From: Phreatobacter aquaticus
Lineage (GTDB): Bacteria; Pseudomonadota; Alphaproteobacteria; Rhizobiales; Phreatobacteraceae
Assembly (NCBI RefSeq): GCF_005160265.1
Contig: NZ_CP039865.1
Location: 3,062,828-3,126,827 of the forward strand
Direction: 5' to 3'
DNA length: 64,000 nucleotides
Positions 33,192-41,826 of the stretch are shown here, piece after piece (the stretch's first letter is position 1; the number at the start of each line of letters is the position of its first letter). The notes under the pieces are model-generated. The model had not been told where the DNA came from. It saw nothing but the letters and a program-made list of their open reading frames with translations, and did not search any database. The position numbers and the translations under genes are program-made.

Positions 33192-35318
33192 GTGACGCCC
33201 GTGGCACAGAATCCCGTTTCAATCGTCCTGGTCGGCGGCGGTCACGCCCACGCGGTCGCCCTTGCCTCGGGGCTGCGGGCCGAGGCTGAGGCCGGCATCG
33301 GCCTCATTCTGGTCGCCCGCGATCTCGCAGCCCCCTATTCCGGCATGGTGCCGGGCGTCATTTCCGAGCATTACCGGCCGGAAGACGCCCATGTCGACAT
33401 GCTCCGGCTCGCCCGCGCCGCCGGCGCCACAATGATCCACGGCTCGGCCACCGGCATCGACCGCGAGCGCCGCCTGCTTCTCCTCGCCGACCGGCCGCCG
33501 CTTCCCTATGACATCCTCTCGCTCGACGTCGGCATCCAGCCGGACACCAGCGCCATCGTCGGGGCCGACAGGGCAACCACCGTCAAGCCGATCGCGGGCC
33601 TGATCGAGAAGGTGCGCCGCCTGGTCGGGGCCTCCTGGGAAAAGGGCCGCATTGCCGTGGTTGGCGGCGGCGCCGCTGGCGTCGAACTCGCCTTCGCGCT
33701 CCACAAGCGCTTCGAGAACGCCCGTGTGGTCATCGTCCTGGTCACTCGCGACGATATCCTGCCGGGACAACCGAACGGCATGCGCGAAGCCGTGCGCGCG
33801 CGTCTGGCTGAACGGGGGATCGAACTGGTCACCGGTTTCCCCGTCGCGCGGATCGATGCCGGCGGGCTCGAATCGGCGGACGGACGGCGGATCGCGGCCG
33901 ACGACGTGCTGCTCAATACCGAGGCCGCCGCGCCGGCCTGGTTCCAGGGATCGGGCCTCGACCTCGACGCACGCGGATTTTTGGCGGTTGGGCCAACGCT
34001 GCAATCGACCAACGATGCCCGCGTTTTCGCCAGCGGCGATTGTGCGGCCATGGTCGAGACGCCGCGCCCCAAGGCCGGCGTCTTTGCCGTGCGACAGGGG
34101 CCGGTTCTCGCCCATAATCTGATCGCCGCAGCCTATCGACTCCAGGGCCGCGGGCCGCGGCTCAAGGCTTATCGCCCGCAGCGCCAGGCGCTTGCCATTC
34201 TCTCCACCGCCGATGGCCGGGCCATTGCCGCCAGGGGGCCGTTCTGGGCCGAGGGAGAATGGGTCTGGCGCTGGAAGGACAGGCTCGATACCGGCTTCAT
34301 GCAAAGGCTTGAAAGCGTCGGGGCAAGGGCTTTCCCTGCGCCCGTTTTCGCCGACCCTTCCCCTCGCTCCTTGCCTGCCCTTGCCTTCGACCGGCCACAA
34401 GCCTGGCCGGGCGATATCGCGATCAGCGAGGCCGGCGGCGAGGTCGAGGCCACGACTGTCACCGCTTTCGGCCAGTTCATCGATGATCACCACCTCTGGG
34501 CCGCCCTCGCGGCCCTCTCGGCGCTGGGTCCGTTGCTGGCTGCCGGCATCACGCCTGCGAACCTGTCGGTTGCCCTCTGCCTCGGTCGCCTGGACGAACG
34601 GCAGGCCGAAGCGGCGCGCGCCGCCGCGGAGGCCGGCATGGACTGGGCCCTCAAGCCGCATGGCGTGACGCTGGGCCCCTTCGTGATCGCGGCCGGCTCC
34701 GAGCCGTCGATCACCGTGACGGCGACGGGCCGCGCCCGGCCGGAGGTCCTGATGTCGCTTGCCGGCGCCAAGCCGAACGATGTCATCCTCGTCACCCGTC
34801 CGATCGGCTCCGGCCTTGCCTTCGCCGCCGACAGGCTCGGCCAGCTTGCCGCCCGCGACTGGATCGAGTTGCAGCGGCAGGGCCGCTGGTCGAACGGCGA
34901 TGCCGCCCGCATCCTGCGCCAGGCGGGGGCAAGCGCCTGCGCCCATGTCGGCGCGACCGGGCTCGGCGGCGCCCTGTCGGCGCTTGCCGCCCATTCGCAG
35001 GTGGCGGCATCCATCCGTCTCGGCCATCTCGAAACCATCAAGGGCCTGCCGCGGCTTGCCGACAGCCTCTGCGACCGGCTTGTCGGCGGCAATGGTAGCC
35101 TTGGCCAGCGCGTCGTCGGCAGCCATCGGCTGAGCGCCTGGGAGAGCGCGCTTCTCTTCGCGCCCGAGATCGTCGGCGGCCTCGTGGCGGCCGTGCCGCC
35201 GGAGGAATGGCAGCAGGCCTATTCAGACCTGGTGGATGCGGGCCAATGGGCCTTCATCGCCGGGCGCTTCGTCGAGCGTATGCCGGGCCTCGAAGGCGCG
35301 CTGCTGGTCTCAGACTAG
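33192..35318 (+). CDS. NADH dehydrogenase-like / SelD-like fusion with degenerate SelD half
   Basis: A 708-residue two-domain protein. Residues 8-365 are an FAD/NAD(P) oxidoreductase of the kind found fused to SelD (TIGR03169-type): VLVGGGHAHAVAL at 13-25, a second dinucleotide fold GGGAAGVE (158-165), and FASGDCA (279-285). Residues about 418-708 align with selenophosphate synthetase, but the Cys/Lys active-site segment (GCGxK) is absent, there is no cysteine between C284 and C463, the NALSD-type Asp is lost (SALGP), and the GGHT-type loop reads AAGSEPS. The SelD half therefore looks catalytically dead, while the oxidoreductase half looks intact. The start is GTG 33192 or GTG 33201. It is convergent, with a 4-base overlap, with a rhodanese gene. 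Confidence 0.8.
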   Translation: MTPVAQNPVSIVLVGGGHAHAVALASGLRAEAEAGIGLILVARDLAAPYSGMVPGVISEHYRPEDAHVDMLRLARAAGATMIHGSATGIDRERRLLLLADRPPLPYDILSLDVGIQPDTSAIVGADRATTVKPIAGLIEKVRRLVGASWEKGRIAVVGGGAAGVELAFALHKRFENARVVIVLVTRDDILPGQPNGMREAVRARLAERGIELVTGFPVARIDAGGLESADGRRIAADDVLLNTEAAAPAWFQGSGLDLDARGFLAVGPTLQSTNDARVFASGDCAAMVETPRPKAGVFAVRQGPVLAHNLIAAAYRLQGRGPRLKAYRPQRQALAILSTADGRAIAARGPFWAEGEWVWRWKDRLDTGFMQRLESVGARAFPAPVFADPSPRSLPALAFDRPQAWPGDIAISEAGGEVEATTVTAFGQFIDDHHLWAALAALSALGPLLAAGITPANLSVALCLGRLDERQAEAARAAAEAGMDWALKPHGVTLGPFVIAAGSEPSITVTATGRARPEVLMSLAGAKPNDVILVTRPIGSGLAFAADRLGQLAARDWIELQRQGRWSNGDAARILRQAGASACAHVGATGLGGALSALAAHSQVAASIRLGHLETIKGLPRLADSLCDRLVGGNGSLGQRVVGSHRLSAWESALLFAPEIVGGLVAAVPPEEWQQAYSDLVDAGQWAFIAGRFVERMPGLEGALLVSD

Positions 35319-35635
35319 CCGCGATCGAAATCGTAGCCGGCCATGGCCCAGGCCCGGATGCCGCCCTCCAGATGGGCGTCATAGGGCAGGCCGGCGCCTT
35401 GCGCGATCTCGCTCGCCTTGATCGAGCGCACCCCGGCCGCGCAGAGGAATACCACGCGCTTGCCCGCAGGATCGGGGATCGCCGCAGGGTCGAAGCTCGA
35501 CAGCGGCACGTTCACGGCATCCGGAATGCGCGCCATGGCGAGTTCATGCGGCTCGCGCACGTCGACCAGCAGGATCGTGTCGTCTGCGAGGCCCTGGGCG
35601 ACGTCTTCGGGTGAGAGGTCCTGGATCGGTTTCAT
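35315..35635 (-). CDS. Single-domain rhodanese (sulfurtransferase)
   Basis: A 106-residue GlpE-type rhodanese that moves sulfane sulfur through a persulfide. The catalytic loop is FLCAAGVRS with the nucleophilic cysteine at its start. LLVDVREPHELAMARIPDAVNVP is the typical N-terminal pattern and GGIRAWAMAGYDF the typical end. I chose the ATG at 35635 because the frame upstream runs into a palindromic repeat. Rhodanese domains also occur in selenouridine synthases, so its place next to a SelD-like gene may be a remnant of selenium metabolism, although no selU is visible. Confidence 0.9.
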   Translation of the reverse strand: MKPIQDLSPEDVAQGLADDTILLVDVREPHELAMARIPDAVNVPLSSFDPAAIPDPAGKRVVFLCAAGVRSIKASEIAQGAGLPYDAHLEGGIRAWAMAGYDFDRG

Positions 35636-35721
35636 GAGCGAGCTCTTGGCGGCACAACGGATTGGAGGGGGGGGTAGCGCGTTGTGCAGAAATGGCCAGT
35701 CCTGGCCTGTGGTCAAGCGGC

Positions 35722-35760
35722 CCCTCACCCTTACCCTCTCCCCGCAGGCGGGGAGAGGGA
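35722..35760 (-). repeat. REP-like palindromic element, copy 1
   Basis: CCCCTCACCC-TTA is followed by a perfect 12+2+12 palindrome (CCCTCTCCCCGC / GCGGGGAGAGGG, 35735-35760). The tail precedes the palindrome, so this copy is inverted relative to copies 2 and 3. Confidence 0.85.
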
Positions 35761-35830
35761 ATGCTAACGGCGTCCGCCGGCTGCAATGACGATATCGCGG
35801 CCGGGTCCGGAATTGAGAAGGTGCGCGGTT

Positions 35831-35869
35831 CCCTCTCCCCGCCTGCGGGGAGAGGGGTAGGGTGAGGGG
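35831..35869 (+). repeat. REP-like palindromic element, copy 2
   Basis: A perfect 12+2+12 palindrome (35831-35856) is followed by the tail GTAGGGTGAGGGG. It is identical over about 46 bases to copy 3, 97 bases to the right. Confidence 0.85.
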
Positions 35870-35927
35870 CAATTCGGCCGGGATGATCTCGGTTCAGCCA
35901 GGCGGTGGGATGGCAGGCGATGCGGTT

Positions 35928-35966
35928 CCCTCTCCCCGCCTGCGGGGAGAGGGGTAGGGTGAGGGG
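35928..35966 (+). repeat. REP-like palindromic element, copy 3
   Basis: The same palindrome (35928-35953) and the same tail as copy 2, including the preceding GCGGTT. It ends 12 bases before the anmK stop codon, so it could affect the 3' end of that transcript. Confidence 0.85.
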
Positions 35967-35978
35967 CCATTCACCCGC

Positions 35979-37073
35979 TTACCCCTCCGCCAGCACGCCA
36001 CCGGTGACCGGCTCGCGCACCCCGGTGGTTGACGGAAATGTCAGTGGCAGTCCCTCCAGCGAGCGCACCGCCAGAAACGCGAAAGCCTGAGCCTCCAGGA
36101 AATCCGACGAGAGCCCCACCTCCTCGCCGGTCTTCACCTCGGCGCGGGTGTGATAGGCGAGCAGCCGCAGCAATTCGGCATTCTTGGCGCCGCCGCCGCA
36201 GACGACCCACAGGACCGGCCGCGCCTTCACGAAATCGGCGGCCCGCGCGATCGACCGCGCGGTAAATGTGGTGAGCGTCGCCGCTCCGTCCTCGGTCGAG
36301 ACATTGCCGACGATGCGATGGGCGAAGGCATTGCGGTCGAGCGATTTCGGCGGCGATTTGGCAAAGAACGGATGGACCATCAGCCAGGCGAGCAGCGCCT
36401 CGTCGGCCCGGCCGCGCGCCGCCATGAACCCGCCATCGTCCATTGCCTTGCCCGTGCGCTCGCGCATCCAGTCGTCGACCAGCGCATTGCCGGGGCCGGT
36501 ATCGAAGGCGACGAGTTCGTCGCCGGTGCCGATGAAGGTGACATTGGCAACACCGCCGACATTGACGATGCCGAGCGGGCGGGGGAGCGCCTTCTGCGAG
36601 GCGAGCGCCCGATGGAACACCGGCACCAGCGGAGCGCCCTGGCCGCCGGCGGCAATATCGGCCTGGCGCAGGTCATAGACCACGGGAATGCCGAGCCGCT
36701 GGCGCAGCGCCACGCCATCGCCGATCTGCACGGTCATCTTCAGGTCGGGACGGTGGACGATGGTCTGGCCGTGAAAGCCGATGACGCCGATATCGCTCCG
36801 GCCAAGCCCATTGGCCGCCATGAATGCTTCCACCGCCTCGGCATGGGCGCGGGTGATCAACTCCTCGGCGCGGGCGACCGAGGGCGGGCGCTGGTCTCTG
36901 CTGGTCATGCCGGCGCCGTCCTTCAGCGCCTGGCGCAACACCGCGCGCTCGTCCTCGGAATAGGTCCGGTAGCCGGTCGGTCCGAAGGCGGAGATGGTCT
37001 CGCCGTCGGTATCGATCAGGGCGACGTCCACGCCGTCCATCGACGTGCCCGACATCAGGCCTATGGCGCGCAT
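35979..37073 (-). CDS. anmK: Anhydro-N-acetylmuramic acid kinase
   Basis: A cytoplasmic recycling enzyme that opens and phosphorylates 1,6-anhydro-MurNAc, released from peptidoglycan, to MurNAc-6-phosphate. The 364 residues match the family. Motifs are [15 protein letters not shown] (ATP site), [23 protein letters not shown] and FDTGPGN with the catalytic Asp. It is divergent from tyrS across 106 bases, a conserved alphaproteobacterial arrangement. It is the window's only cytoplasmic peptidoglycan-recycling gene, alongside the wall enzymes amiC, mrcA, M23 and L,D-transpeptidase. Confidence 0.96.
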   Translation of the reverse strand: MRAIGLMSGTSMDGVDVALIDTDGETISAFGPTGYRTYSEDERAVLRQALKDGAGMTSRDQRPPSVARAEELITRAHAEAVEAFMAANGLGRSDIGVIGFHGQTIVHRPDLKMTVQIGDGVALRQRLGIPVVYDLRQADIAAGGQGAPLVPVFHRALASQKALPRPLGIVNVGGVANVTFIGTGDELVAFDTGPGNALVDDWMRERTGKAMDDGGFMAARGRADEALLAWLMVHPFFAKSPPKSLDRNAFAHRIVGNVSTEDGAATLTTFTARSIARAADFVKARPVLWVVCGGGAKNAELLRLLAYHTRAEVKTGEEVGLSSDFLEAQAFAFLAVRSLEGLPLTFPSTTGVREPVTGGVLAEG

Positions 37074-37179
37074 GCGACGTCCTCGAAGTCCAAGGGGTGA
37101 AATCGATCCTGTCCTCTGCTACACCGGCCGCCCGTCGGGCGCGAGTGCCCGCACGACCGAGCCCCTGTCTGGAAAGATC

Positions 37180-38433
37180 ATGACCGCCCCGTCCTCAGAC
37201 TTCCTGCGCATTCTCACCGAGCGCGGGTTCATCCACCAATGTTCCGATATGCAGGGCCTCGACGCCCTCGCGGCCAAGGGGGATGTCGTCTGCTATGTGG
37301 GCTACGATTGCACCGCGCCCTCGCTCCATGTCGGCCATCTCCTGTCGATCATGATGCTGCACTGGCTGCAGGCGACCGGCGCCGGCAAGCCGATCACGCT
37401 GATGGGCGGCGGCACGACGCGCGTCGGCGACCCTTCGGGCCGCGACGAGACCCGCAAGATCCTGACGATCGAGACCATCAACGAGAACAAGGACGCGCTG
37501 AAGGGCGTGTTCGCCAAGCTGCTCGCCTATGGCGATGGCCGGCACGATGCCGTCATGGCCGACAATGCGGAATGGCTGACCAGGCTCAACTACATCGAGA
37601 TGCTGCGCGATATCGGCCGGCATTTCTCGGTCAACCGCATGCTGTCGATGGATTCGGTGAAGATGCGGCTCGATCGCGACCAGGAGCTGTCGTTCATCGA
37701 GTTCAACTACATGATACTGCAGGCCTACGATTTCGTCGAGCTGGCACGGCGCTACGGCACCAACCTGCAGATGGGCGGCTCCGACCAGTGGGGCAATATC
37801 GTCACCGGCATCGATCTTGGCCGCCGCATGGGCACGCACCAGCTCTACGCGCTGACCTGCCCGCTGCTCACGACGTCGTCGGGCGCCAAGATGGGCAAGA
37901 CCGCCGCCGGCGCCGTCTGGCTCAATGCCGACATGCTGTCGACCTACGATTACTGGCAGTTCTGGCGCAACACCGAGGACGGCGACGTCGCGCGGTTCCT
38001 GAAACTGTTCACGCTGCTGCCGATGGCCGAGATCGACCGGCTTTCGGCGCTTCAGGGCGCCGAGATCAACGAGGCCAAGAAGGTGCTGGCGACCGAAGCG
38101 ACTGCGCTGATCCGGGGGCGCGAGGCAGCGCTCGCCGCAGCCGAGACGGCCGCCAAGACCTTCGAGCAGGGCGCGCTCGGCGACGACCTGCCGGTGATCA
38201 CGGTCCCCGAGGCAGAGCTTGCCGCGGGCATCGGCGTGCTCTCCCTGTTCGTCCGGGCGGGCCTGGTTGCCTCCAACGGCGAGGCGCGCCGGCAGGTTCA
38301 GGGTGGCGGGCTCAAGGTCAACGACGAGACCGTGACCGATCCGCAGATGACCGTGTCAGCCGCGACGCTCAAGGACGGCGTCGCCAAGCTGTCCTTCGGC
38401 CGCAAGAAGCATGTTCTCGTGAAGGTGGGATAA
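37180..38433 (+). CDS. tyrS: Tyrosyl-tRNA synthetase
   Basis: A class I aminoacyl-tRNA synthetase that charges tRNA-Tyr. The 417-residue product starts [12 protein letters not shown] at the ATG 37180. It has the Rossmann HIGH-type motif HVGH in [10 protein letters not shown], the tyrosine-site GGSDQWGN, and the KMSKS-type loop GAKMGKT. The C-terminal S4 RNA-binding domain contains [26 protein letters not shown]. It is divergent from anmK. The glutathione transferase gene starts 4 bases after its stop and probably shares the transcript. Confidence 0.97.
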   Translation: MTAPSSDFLRILTERGFIHQCSDMQGLDALAAKGDVVCYVGYDCTAPSLHVGHLLSIMMLHWLQATGAGKPITLMGGGTTRVGDPSGRDETRKILTIETINENKDALKGVFAKLLAYGDGRHDAVMADNAEWLTRLNYIEMLRDIGRHFSVNRMLSMDSVKMRLDRDQELSFIEFNYMILQAYDFVELARRYGTNLQMGGSDQWGNIVTGIDLGRRMGTHQLYALTCPLLTTSSGAKMGKTAAGAVWLNADMLSTYDYWQFWRNTEDGDVARFLKLFTLLPMAEIDRLSALQGAEINEAKKVLATEATALIRGREAALAAAETAAKTFEQGALGDDLPVITVPEAELAAGIGVLSLFVRAGLVASNGEARRQVQGGGLKVNDETVTDPQMTVSAATLKDGVAKLSFGRKKHVLVKVG

Positions 38434-38437
38434 GACG

Positions 38438-39052
38438 ATGGCCAAGATGAAGCTGTTCCATGTCGCTGGCTCCTGCTCGCTGGCGACCCGCATCGCGCTC
38501 GAGGAGGCCGGTGCCGACTACGAGACCGTGAAGGTCGATTTCGCGTCCGGCGAACAGACCAAGCCGGAATATCTCGCGATCAACCCCAAGGGCCGCGTGC
38601 CGGCGCTCGCCACCGACAAGGGCGTGCTGACCGAGAATGTCGCGCTGCTTGCCTATATCGCGCAGACCCACCCGGCGAAGAATCTGGCGCCGCTCGACGA
38701 TGCCTTCGCGTTTGCGAAGATGCAGTCGTTCAACGCCTATCTCTCCTCCACCGTCCATGTGAACCATTCCCACAAGGGCCGCGGCTATCGCTGGGCGAGC
38801 GAGGAATCGTCCTTCGCCGACATGAAGCGCAAGGTGCCGGAGACCATGGCGGCGAGCTTCGACCTGATCGACCGCGAGATGCTGGTCGGTCCCTGGGTGA
38901 TGGGCGAGCAGTTCACGGTCGCCGATTGCTATCTCTACACGCTCACCCGCTGGCTCGAGGGTGACGGCGTCGATGTCGCCCGCTTCCCGAAGGTCGCCGA
39001 TCACATGCGCCGCATGGCCGAGCGTCCCTCGGTCAAGGCCGCGCTCGCCTGA
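38438..39052 (+). CDS. Glutathione S-transferase, beta-class-like
   Basis: A 204-residue cytoplasmic transferase. The thioredoxin-like N-domain has GSCSLATRIALEEAGADYE with C13 at the catalytic cysteine position of bacterial beta-class enzymes, and the cis-Pro motif GRVPALA followed by LTENVALLAYIA. The helical C-domain ends in RMAERPSVKAALA. It lies between tyrS and a small secreted protein, with gaps of 4 bases on both sides. Substrates are probably electrophiles or peroxides; no specific one can be named. Confidence 0.92.
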   Translation: MAKMKLFHVAGSCSLATRIALEEAGADYETVKVDFASGEQTKPEYLAINPKGRVPALATDKGVLTENVALLAYIAQTHPAKNLAPLDDAFAFAKMQSFNAYLSSTVHVNHSHKGRGYRWASEESSFADMKRKVPETMAASFDLIDREMLVGPWVMGEQFTVADCYLYTLTRWLEGDGVDVARFPKVADHMRRMAERPSVKAALA

Positions 39053-39056
39053 TCCG

Positions 39057-39659
39057 ATGGCGCGGCTCGCCCTCATCCTTGGCGGGCTTGTCGCGCTGGC
39101 GGCCTCGCCCGCCCTGGCCGAGACGATCCGCACGCCCATCGGCCCGCGTCTCGATGGCTGCCGCATGCAGCCGGGACCGGCCGAGGGCATGGTCTGCGAG
39201 GGGGCAGGGGGCTGGCGCATCGTGGTCGGCTTTCCCGCCTTCGGCGCAACTCTGGTGCTGGCGCGCGGCGACCAGCCCGGCTCCAGCGGTCCGTCCTTCC
39301 CGCTCGACAGCGTTGGCGACCGGTCGCTTCCCGCCGTCTGGGAGGCGAGGATTGACGGCAGAAGCCGCATCGCCGAGGCCGTGATCATTCCCGTCGCCGT
39401 CATGCATCCGGACGACCGTGAGCGCATGATCGGCATCGGCCGCCCGATCGCCAATGCCCGGCGCGCCGATCTCCTTCTCGCCTACCGGCTCGATGGCCCC
39501 GTGCCTTGCCTGACAGCCCTCATCGATCGCTCGGTCAATCCGGCGGCCATTGCGCTGGCTCGCACGGCAGCGCTTGAGGCGGTCGCCTGTCCCGCCACGC
39601 CGCGCATCGTCGGGCGGCAATCGGCAACGCTCGAAGCCGTCCTCGCCGTGCGCCGCTGA
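39057..39659 (+). CDS. Small secreted hypothetical protein
   Basis: A 200-residue protein with signal peptide MARLALILGGLVALAASPALA and no family that I recognise. The mature part has four cysteines spaced as two likely disulfide pairs (DGCRMQPGPAEGMVCEG and VPCLTALI...VACPATP). It follows the glutathione transferase gene by 4 bases and ends 10 bases before the convergent leuD, leaving little room for a terminator. It is probably periplasmic. Confidence 0.72.
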   Translation: MARLALILGGLVALAASPALAETIRTPIGPRLDGCRMQPGPAEGMVCEGAGGWRIVVGFPAFGATLVLARGDQPGSSGPSFPLDSVGDRSLPAVWEARIDGRSRIAEAVIIPVAVMHPDDRERMIGIGRPIANARRADLLLAYRLDGPVPCLTALIDRSVNPAAIALARTAALEAVACPATPRIVGRQSATLEAVLAVRR

Positions 39660-39669
39660 CGCGCTCGAT

Positions 39670-40248
39670 CTAGCGCCTCGGCGCCGCCCAGCCCCGCTCG
39701 GTTGCGTCCCGCGCCACGAAGGCTGCGATCCTGTCGGCCTCCGCCAGCGTCAGGTCGATATCGTCCCAGCCATTGAGCAATTGCGTCTTCCAGACCGGAT
39801 CGATGCGGAACTCCACAACGACATTGCCTGCCGTGATCCGCTGGGCCGCGAGATCCACCGTCACCGGCAGATCGCCCGCCGCCAGCAGTGCCTCGGCATC
39901 GGCCTCGTCCACGGTCGCCGGCACGACGCCGTTCTTGACGCAGTTCGAGGAGAAGATGTCGCCGAAGCTCGGCGCGATGATGCAGCGGAAGCCGAAGTCG
40001 CCGAGCGCATAGACGGCCGCCTCGCGCGACGAGCCGCAGCCGAAATTGCGCCGCGCCACCAGGATCTTCTGGCCCGGCTGGGGCTCGGGAATGTCGCCCT
40101 CCTGCATCAGGTCATGCAGCAGGAAACGGCCATAGCCGTCCGGCTTGCGCGGCTCCTTCATGAAACGGGCGGGGATCAACTGGTCGGTGTCGACATTGGC
40201 GACCGGCAGCTTCAGCGCCGGCGCCGTCTCGGTGGTGAAGGGCGTCAT
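39670..40248 (-). CDS. leuD: LeuD-type hydro-lyase, small subunit
   Basis: The small (swivel) subunit of an aconitase-superfamily hydro-lyase annotated as 3-isopropylmalate dehydratase. It has [12 protein letters not shown] and FGCGSSRE, then [16 protein letters not shown]. The 192 residues are shorter than biosynthetic LeuD of enterobacteria (about 200), and the residues after GSSRE are AAVYAL, where biosynthetic LeuD reads HAPWAL, as in a second paralogue class. Its start overlaps the leuC stop by 4 bases. The genomic setting (catabolic operon, GntR regulator) suggests that leucine synthesis may not be its job. Confidence 0.87.
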   Translation of the reverse strand: MTPFTTETAPALKLPVANVDTDQLIPARFMKEPRKPDGYGRFLLHDLMQEGDIPEPQPGQKILVARRNFGCGSSREAAVYALGDFGFRCIIAPSFGDIFSSNCVKNGVVPATVDEADAEALLAAGDLPVTVDLAAQRITAGNVVVEFRIDPVWKTQLLNGWDDIDLTLAEADRIAAFVARDATERGWAAPRR

Positions 40249-41651
40249 GCGAACCGCCTCATGTCGGTAAGGTGTCCAGTGACGGCGGCAGCCGCCACCA
40301 TGGCGGGCGACATCAGATGCGTGCGCGCGCCCTGGCCCTGCCGGCCCTTGAAATTGCGGTTGGTAGTGGAGGCGCAGCGCTCGCCGGCAGCTACGAGGTC
40401 GCCATTCATGCCGACGCACATGGAACAGCCGGAATCCCGCCATTCGAGGCCAGCCTCGACAAAGACCCGGTCGAGCCCCTCCTGCTCGGCCTGCTGCTTC
40501 ACCAGCGACGAACCCGGCGAAACGATGCCCGGCACCACGGCCCGCCGGCCACGCAGCACGCCGGCCGCGGCCCTCAGGTCCTCGATGCGCGAATTGGTGC
40601 AGGAGCCGATGAAGACCCGGTCGACACGGATGGCCTCGAGCGCCTGGCCTGCGGCAAGCCCCATATAATCAAGCGCGTCGCGGGCCGCCGCCGCCTTGAT
40701 CGGATCGGTGATGCCATCGGGGTCTGGCACGCTGGCGCCAATCGGCAGCGCCTGTTCAGGGCTGGTGCCCCAGGTCACAGTCGGCGCGATATCGGCCGCC
40801 GACAGAACGATCTCCCGGTCGAACTCGGCGTCCGGGTCGCTCTTCAGCAGCGCCCAGGCGGCCTCCGCGCGCTCCCATGCCTCCCCCTCGGGGGCGAAGG
40901 GGCGGCCCTTCAGATAGGCCGAGGTCGTGGCGTCGGGAGCAACCATCCCGCAGCGCCCACCGGCCTCGATCGACATGTTGCATAGGGTCATGCGGCCCTC
41001 CATCGACAGGGCTCGGATCGCCGATCCCGCATATTCGATGGCATGACCGGCAGCGCCGTCGGCGCCGATGCGGGCAATCACCGTCAGCATGATGTCCTTG
41101 GCACTGATTCCTGGCCCGGTTTGCCCGTCGACACTGATACGCATGCGCTTCGGCTTTTTCTGCCACAGCGTCTGGGTTGCCAGCACATGGGCAACCTCGG
41201 AGGCGCCAATGCCGAAAGCATAGGCCCCGAAGGCGCCATGGGTGGAGGTGTGGCTGTCGCCGCACACCACTGTCAGCCCCGGCAGCGTCAGGCCCTGTTC
41301 GGTGCCGACGACATGGACGATTCCCTGCCGCGGGTCGTCGAGGCCGAACAACGTGATGCCGTGCGCTCGCGTGTTGGTGTCAAGAAGCGTGACCATGCGC
41401 GCAATGGTTGGGTCCGGGATCGGTCCGCCACGACCACGGGTTGGAACGTAGTGGTCGGCTACACCGAACGTCAGGTCTGGTCGCGCGATGGTTGCCCCGC
41501 GCTGGGCCACCTGACCAAAGGCGTGATGCGAGCCTTCATGGACGAAATGCCGGTCAATCCACAGCAAGGAAAGTCCATCGTAACGGGATGTCACGGTATG
41601 AGCGTTCCACAGCCGGTCGATTAGCGTTACGGAAGGTTTGGTGTTTACCAT
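40245..41651 (-). CDS. leuC: LeuC-type hydro-lyase, large iron-sulfur subunit
   Basis: The large subunit of the isopropylmalate isomerase family, 468 residues. It has the iron-sulfur cluster cysteines in GSCTNSR and [11 protein letters not shown]. The conserved [15 protein letters not shown] and RTHLMSPAM are present. The substrate-region motif, usually DHN-V-PT/ST, is [10 protein letters not shown], which I associate with LeuC paralogues outside leucine synthesis. It is cotranscribed with leuD and divergent from the gntR gene, with a candidate operator over its promoter. Possible substrates are citramalate, dimethylmaleate or a methylcitrate-like acid; isopropylmalate is not excluded. Confidence 0.88.
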   Translation of the reverse strand: MVNTKPSVTLIDRLWNAHTVTSRYDGLSLLWIDRHFVHEGSHHAFGQVAQRGATIARPDLTFGVADHYVPTRGRGGPIPDPTIARMVTLLDTNTRAHGITLFGLDDPRQGIVHVVGTEQGLTLPGLTVVCGDSHTSTHGAFGAYAFGIGASEVAHVLATQTLWQKKPKRMRISVDGQTGPGISAKDIMLTVIARIGADGAAGHAIEYAGSAIRALSMEGRMTLCNMSIEAGGRCGMVAPDATTSAYLKGRPFAPEGEAWERAEAAWALLKSDPDAEFDREIVLSAADIAPTVTWGTSPEQALPIGASVPDPDGITDPIKAAAARDALDYMGLAAGQALEAIRVDRVFIGSCTNSRIEDLRAAAGVLRGRRAVVPGIVSPGSSLVKQQAEQEGLDRVFVEAGLEWRDSGCSMCVGMNGDLVAAGERCASTTNRNFKGRQGQGARTHLMSPAMVAAAAVTGHLTDMRRFA

Positions 41652-41675
41652 GCGAGCGCGCTGCGTCCGTTTCAG

Positions 41676-41699
41676 GTTTGTCTTACATTATATACAAAC
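41676..41699. promoter_or_regulatory. Candidate GntR operator over the leuC promoter
   Basis: GTTTGT-N12-ACAAAC is an inverted repeat. Inside it, TATATACAA matches nine consecutive bases of the TTGTATATACAA half-site pattern known for HutC-like GntR regulators, and on the minus strand a TATAAT -10 box (41687-41692) overlaps it. It lies 25 bases before the leuC start, so a bound regulator would block leuCD transcription. The gntR gene is 128 bases away on the other side. Confidence 0.5.
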
Positions 41700-41754
41700 G
41701 GCTTGAAATGGATATGGCTAAATTGTCTGGGAAAAGCTACAACTAGGCGGTCCC

Positions 41755-41791
41755 CTCCCTGCCAACCTCAGGTGGTGGGCGGGGCAGGGAG
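41755..41791. other. Inverted repeat in the gntR upstream region
   Basis: CTCCCTGCC and GGCAGGGAG form a perfect 9-bp stem around a 19-base loop, 36 bases before the gntR start codon. It may be a leader hairpin or a second operator. Confidence 0.3.
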
Positions 41792-41826
41792 CGCAAGTCT
41801 CAAACTGCCGAACCAACGGTGAGACC

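Larger units (their letters stand above)
35636..35978. other. Repeat-bearing intergenic region
   Basis: These 343 bases lie between the rhodanese and anmK genes and hold no gene. They are dominated by three copies of one palindromic repeat, listed separately. Confidence 0.7.

Noticed and set aside
35722-35966. CRISPR array
   Set aside because: There are only three copies, in mixed orientation, with unequal spacing and a palindromic core; there are no cas genes.
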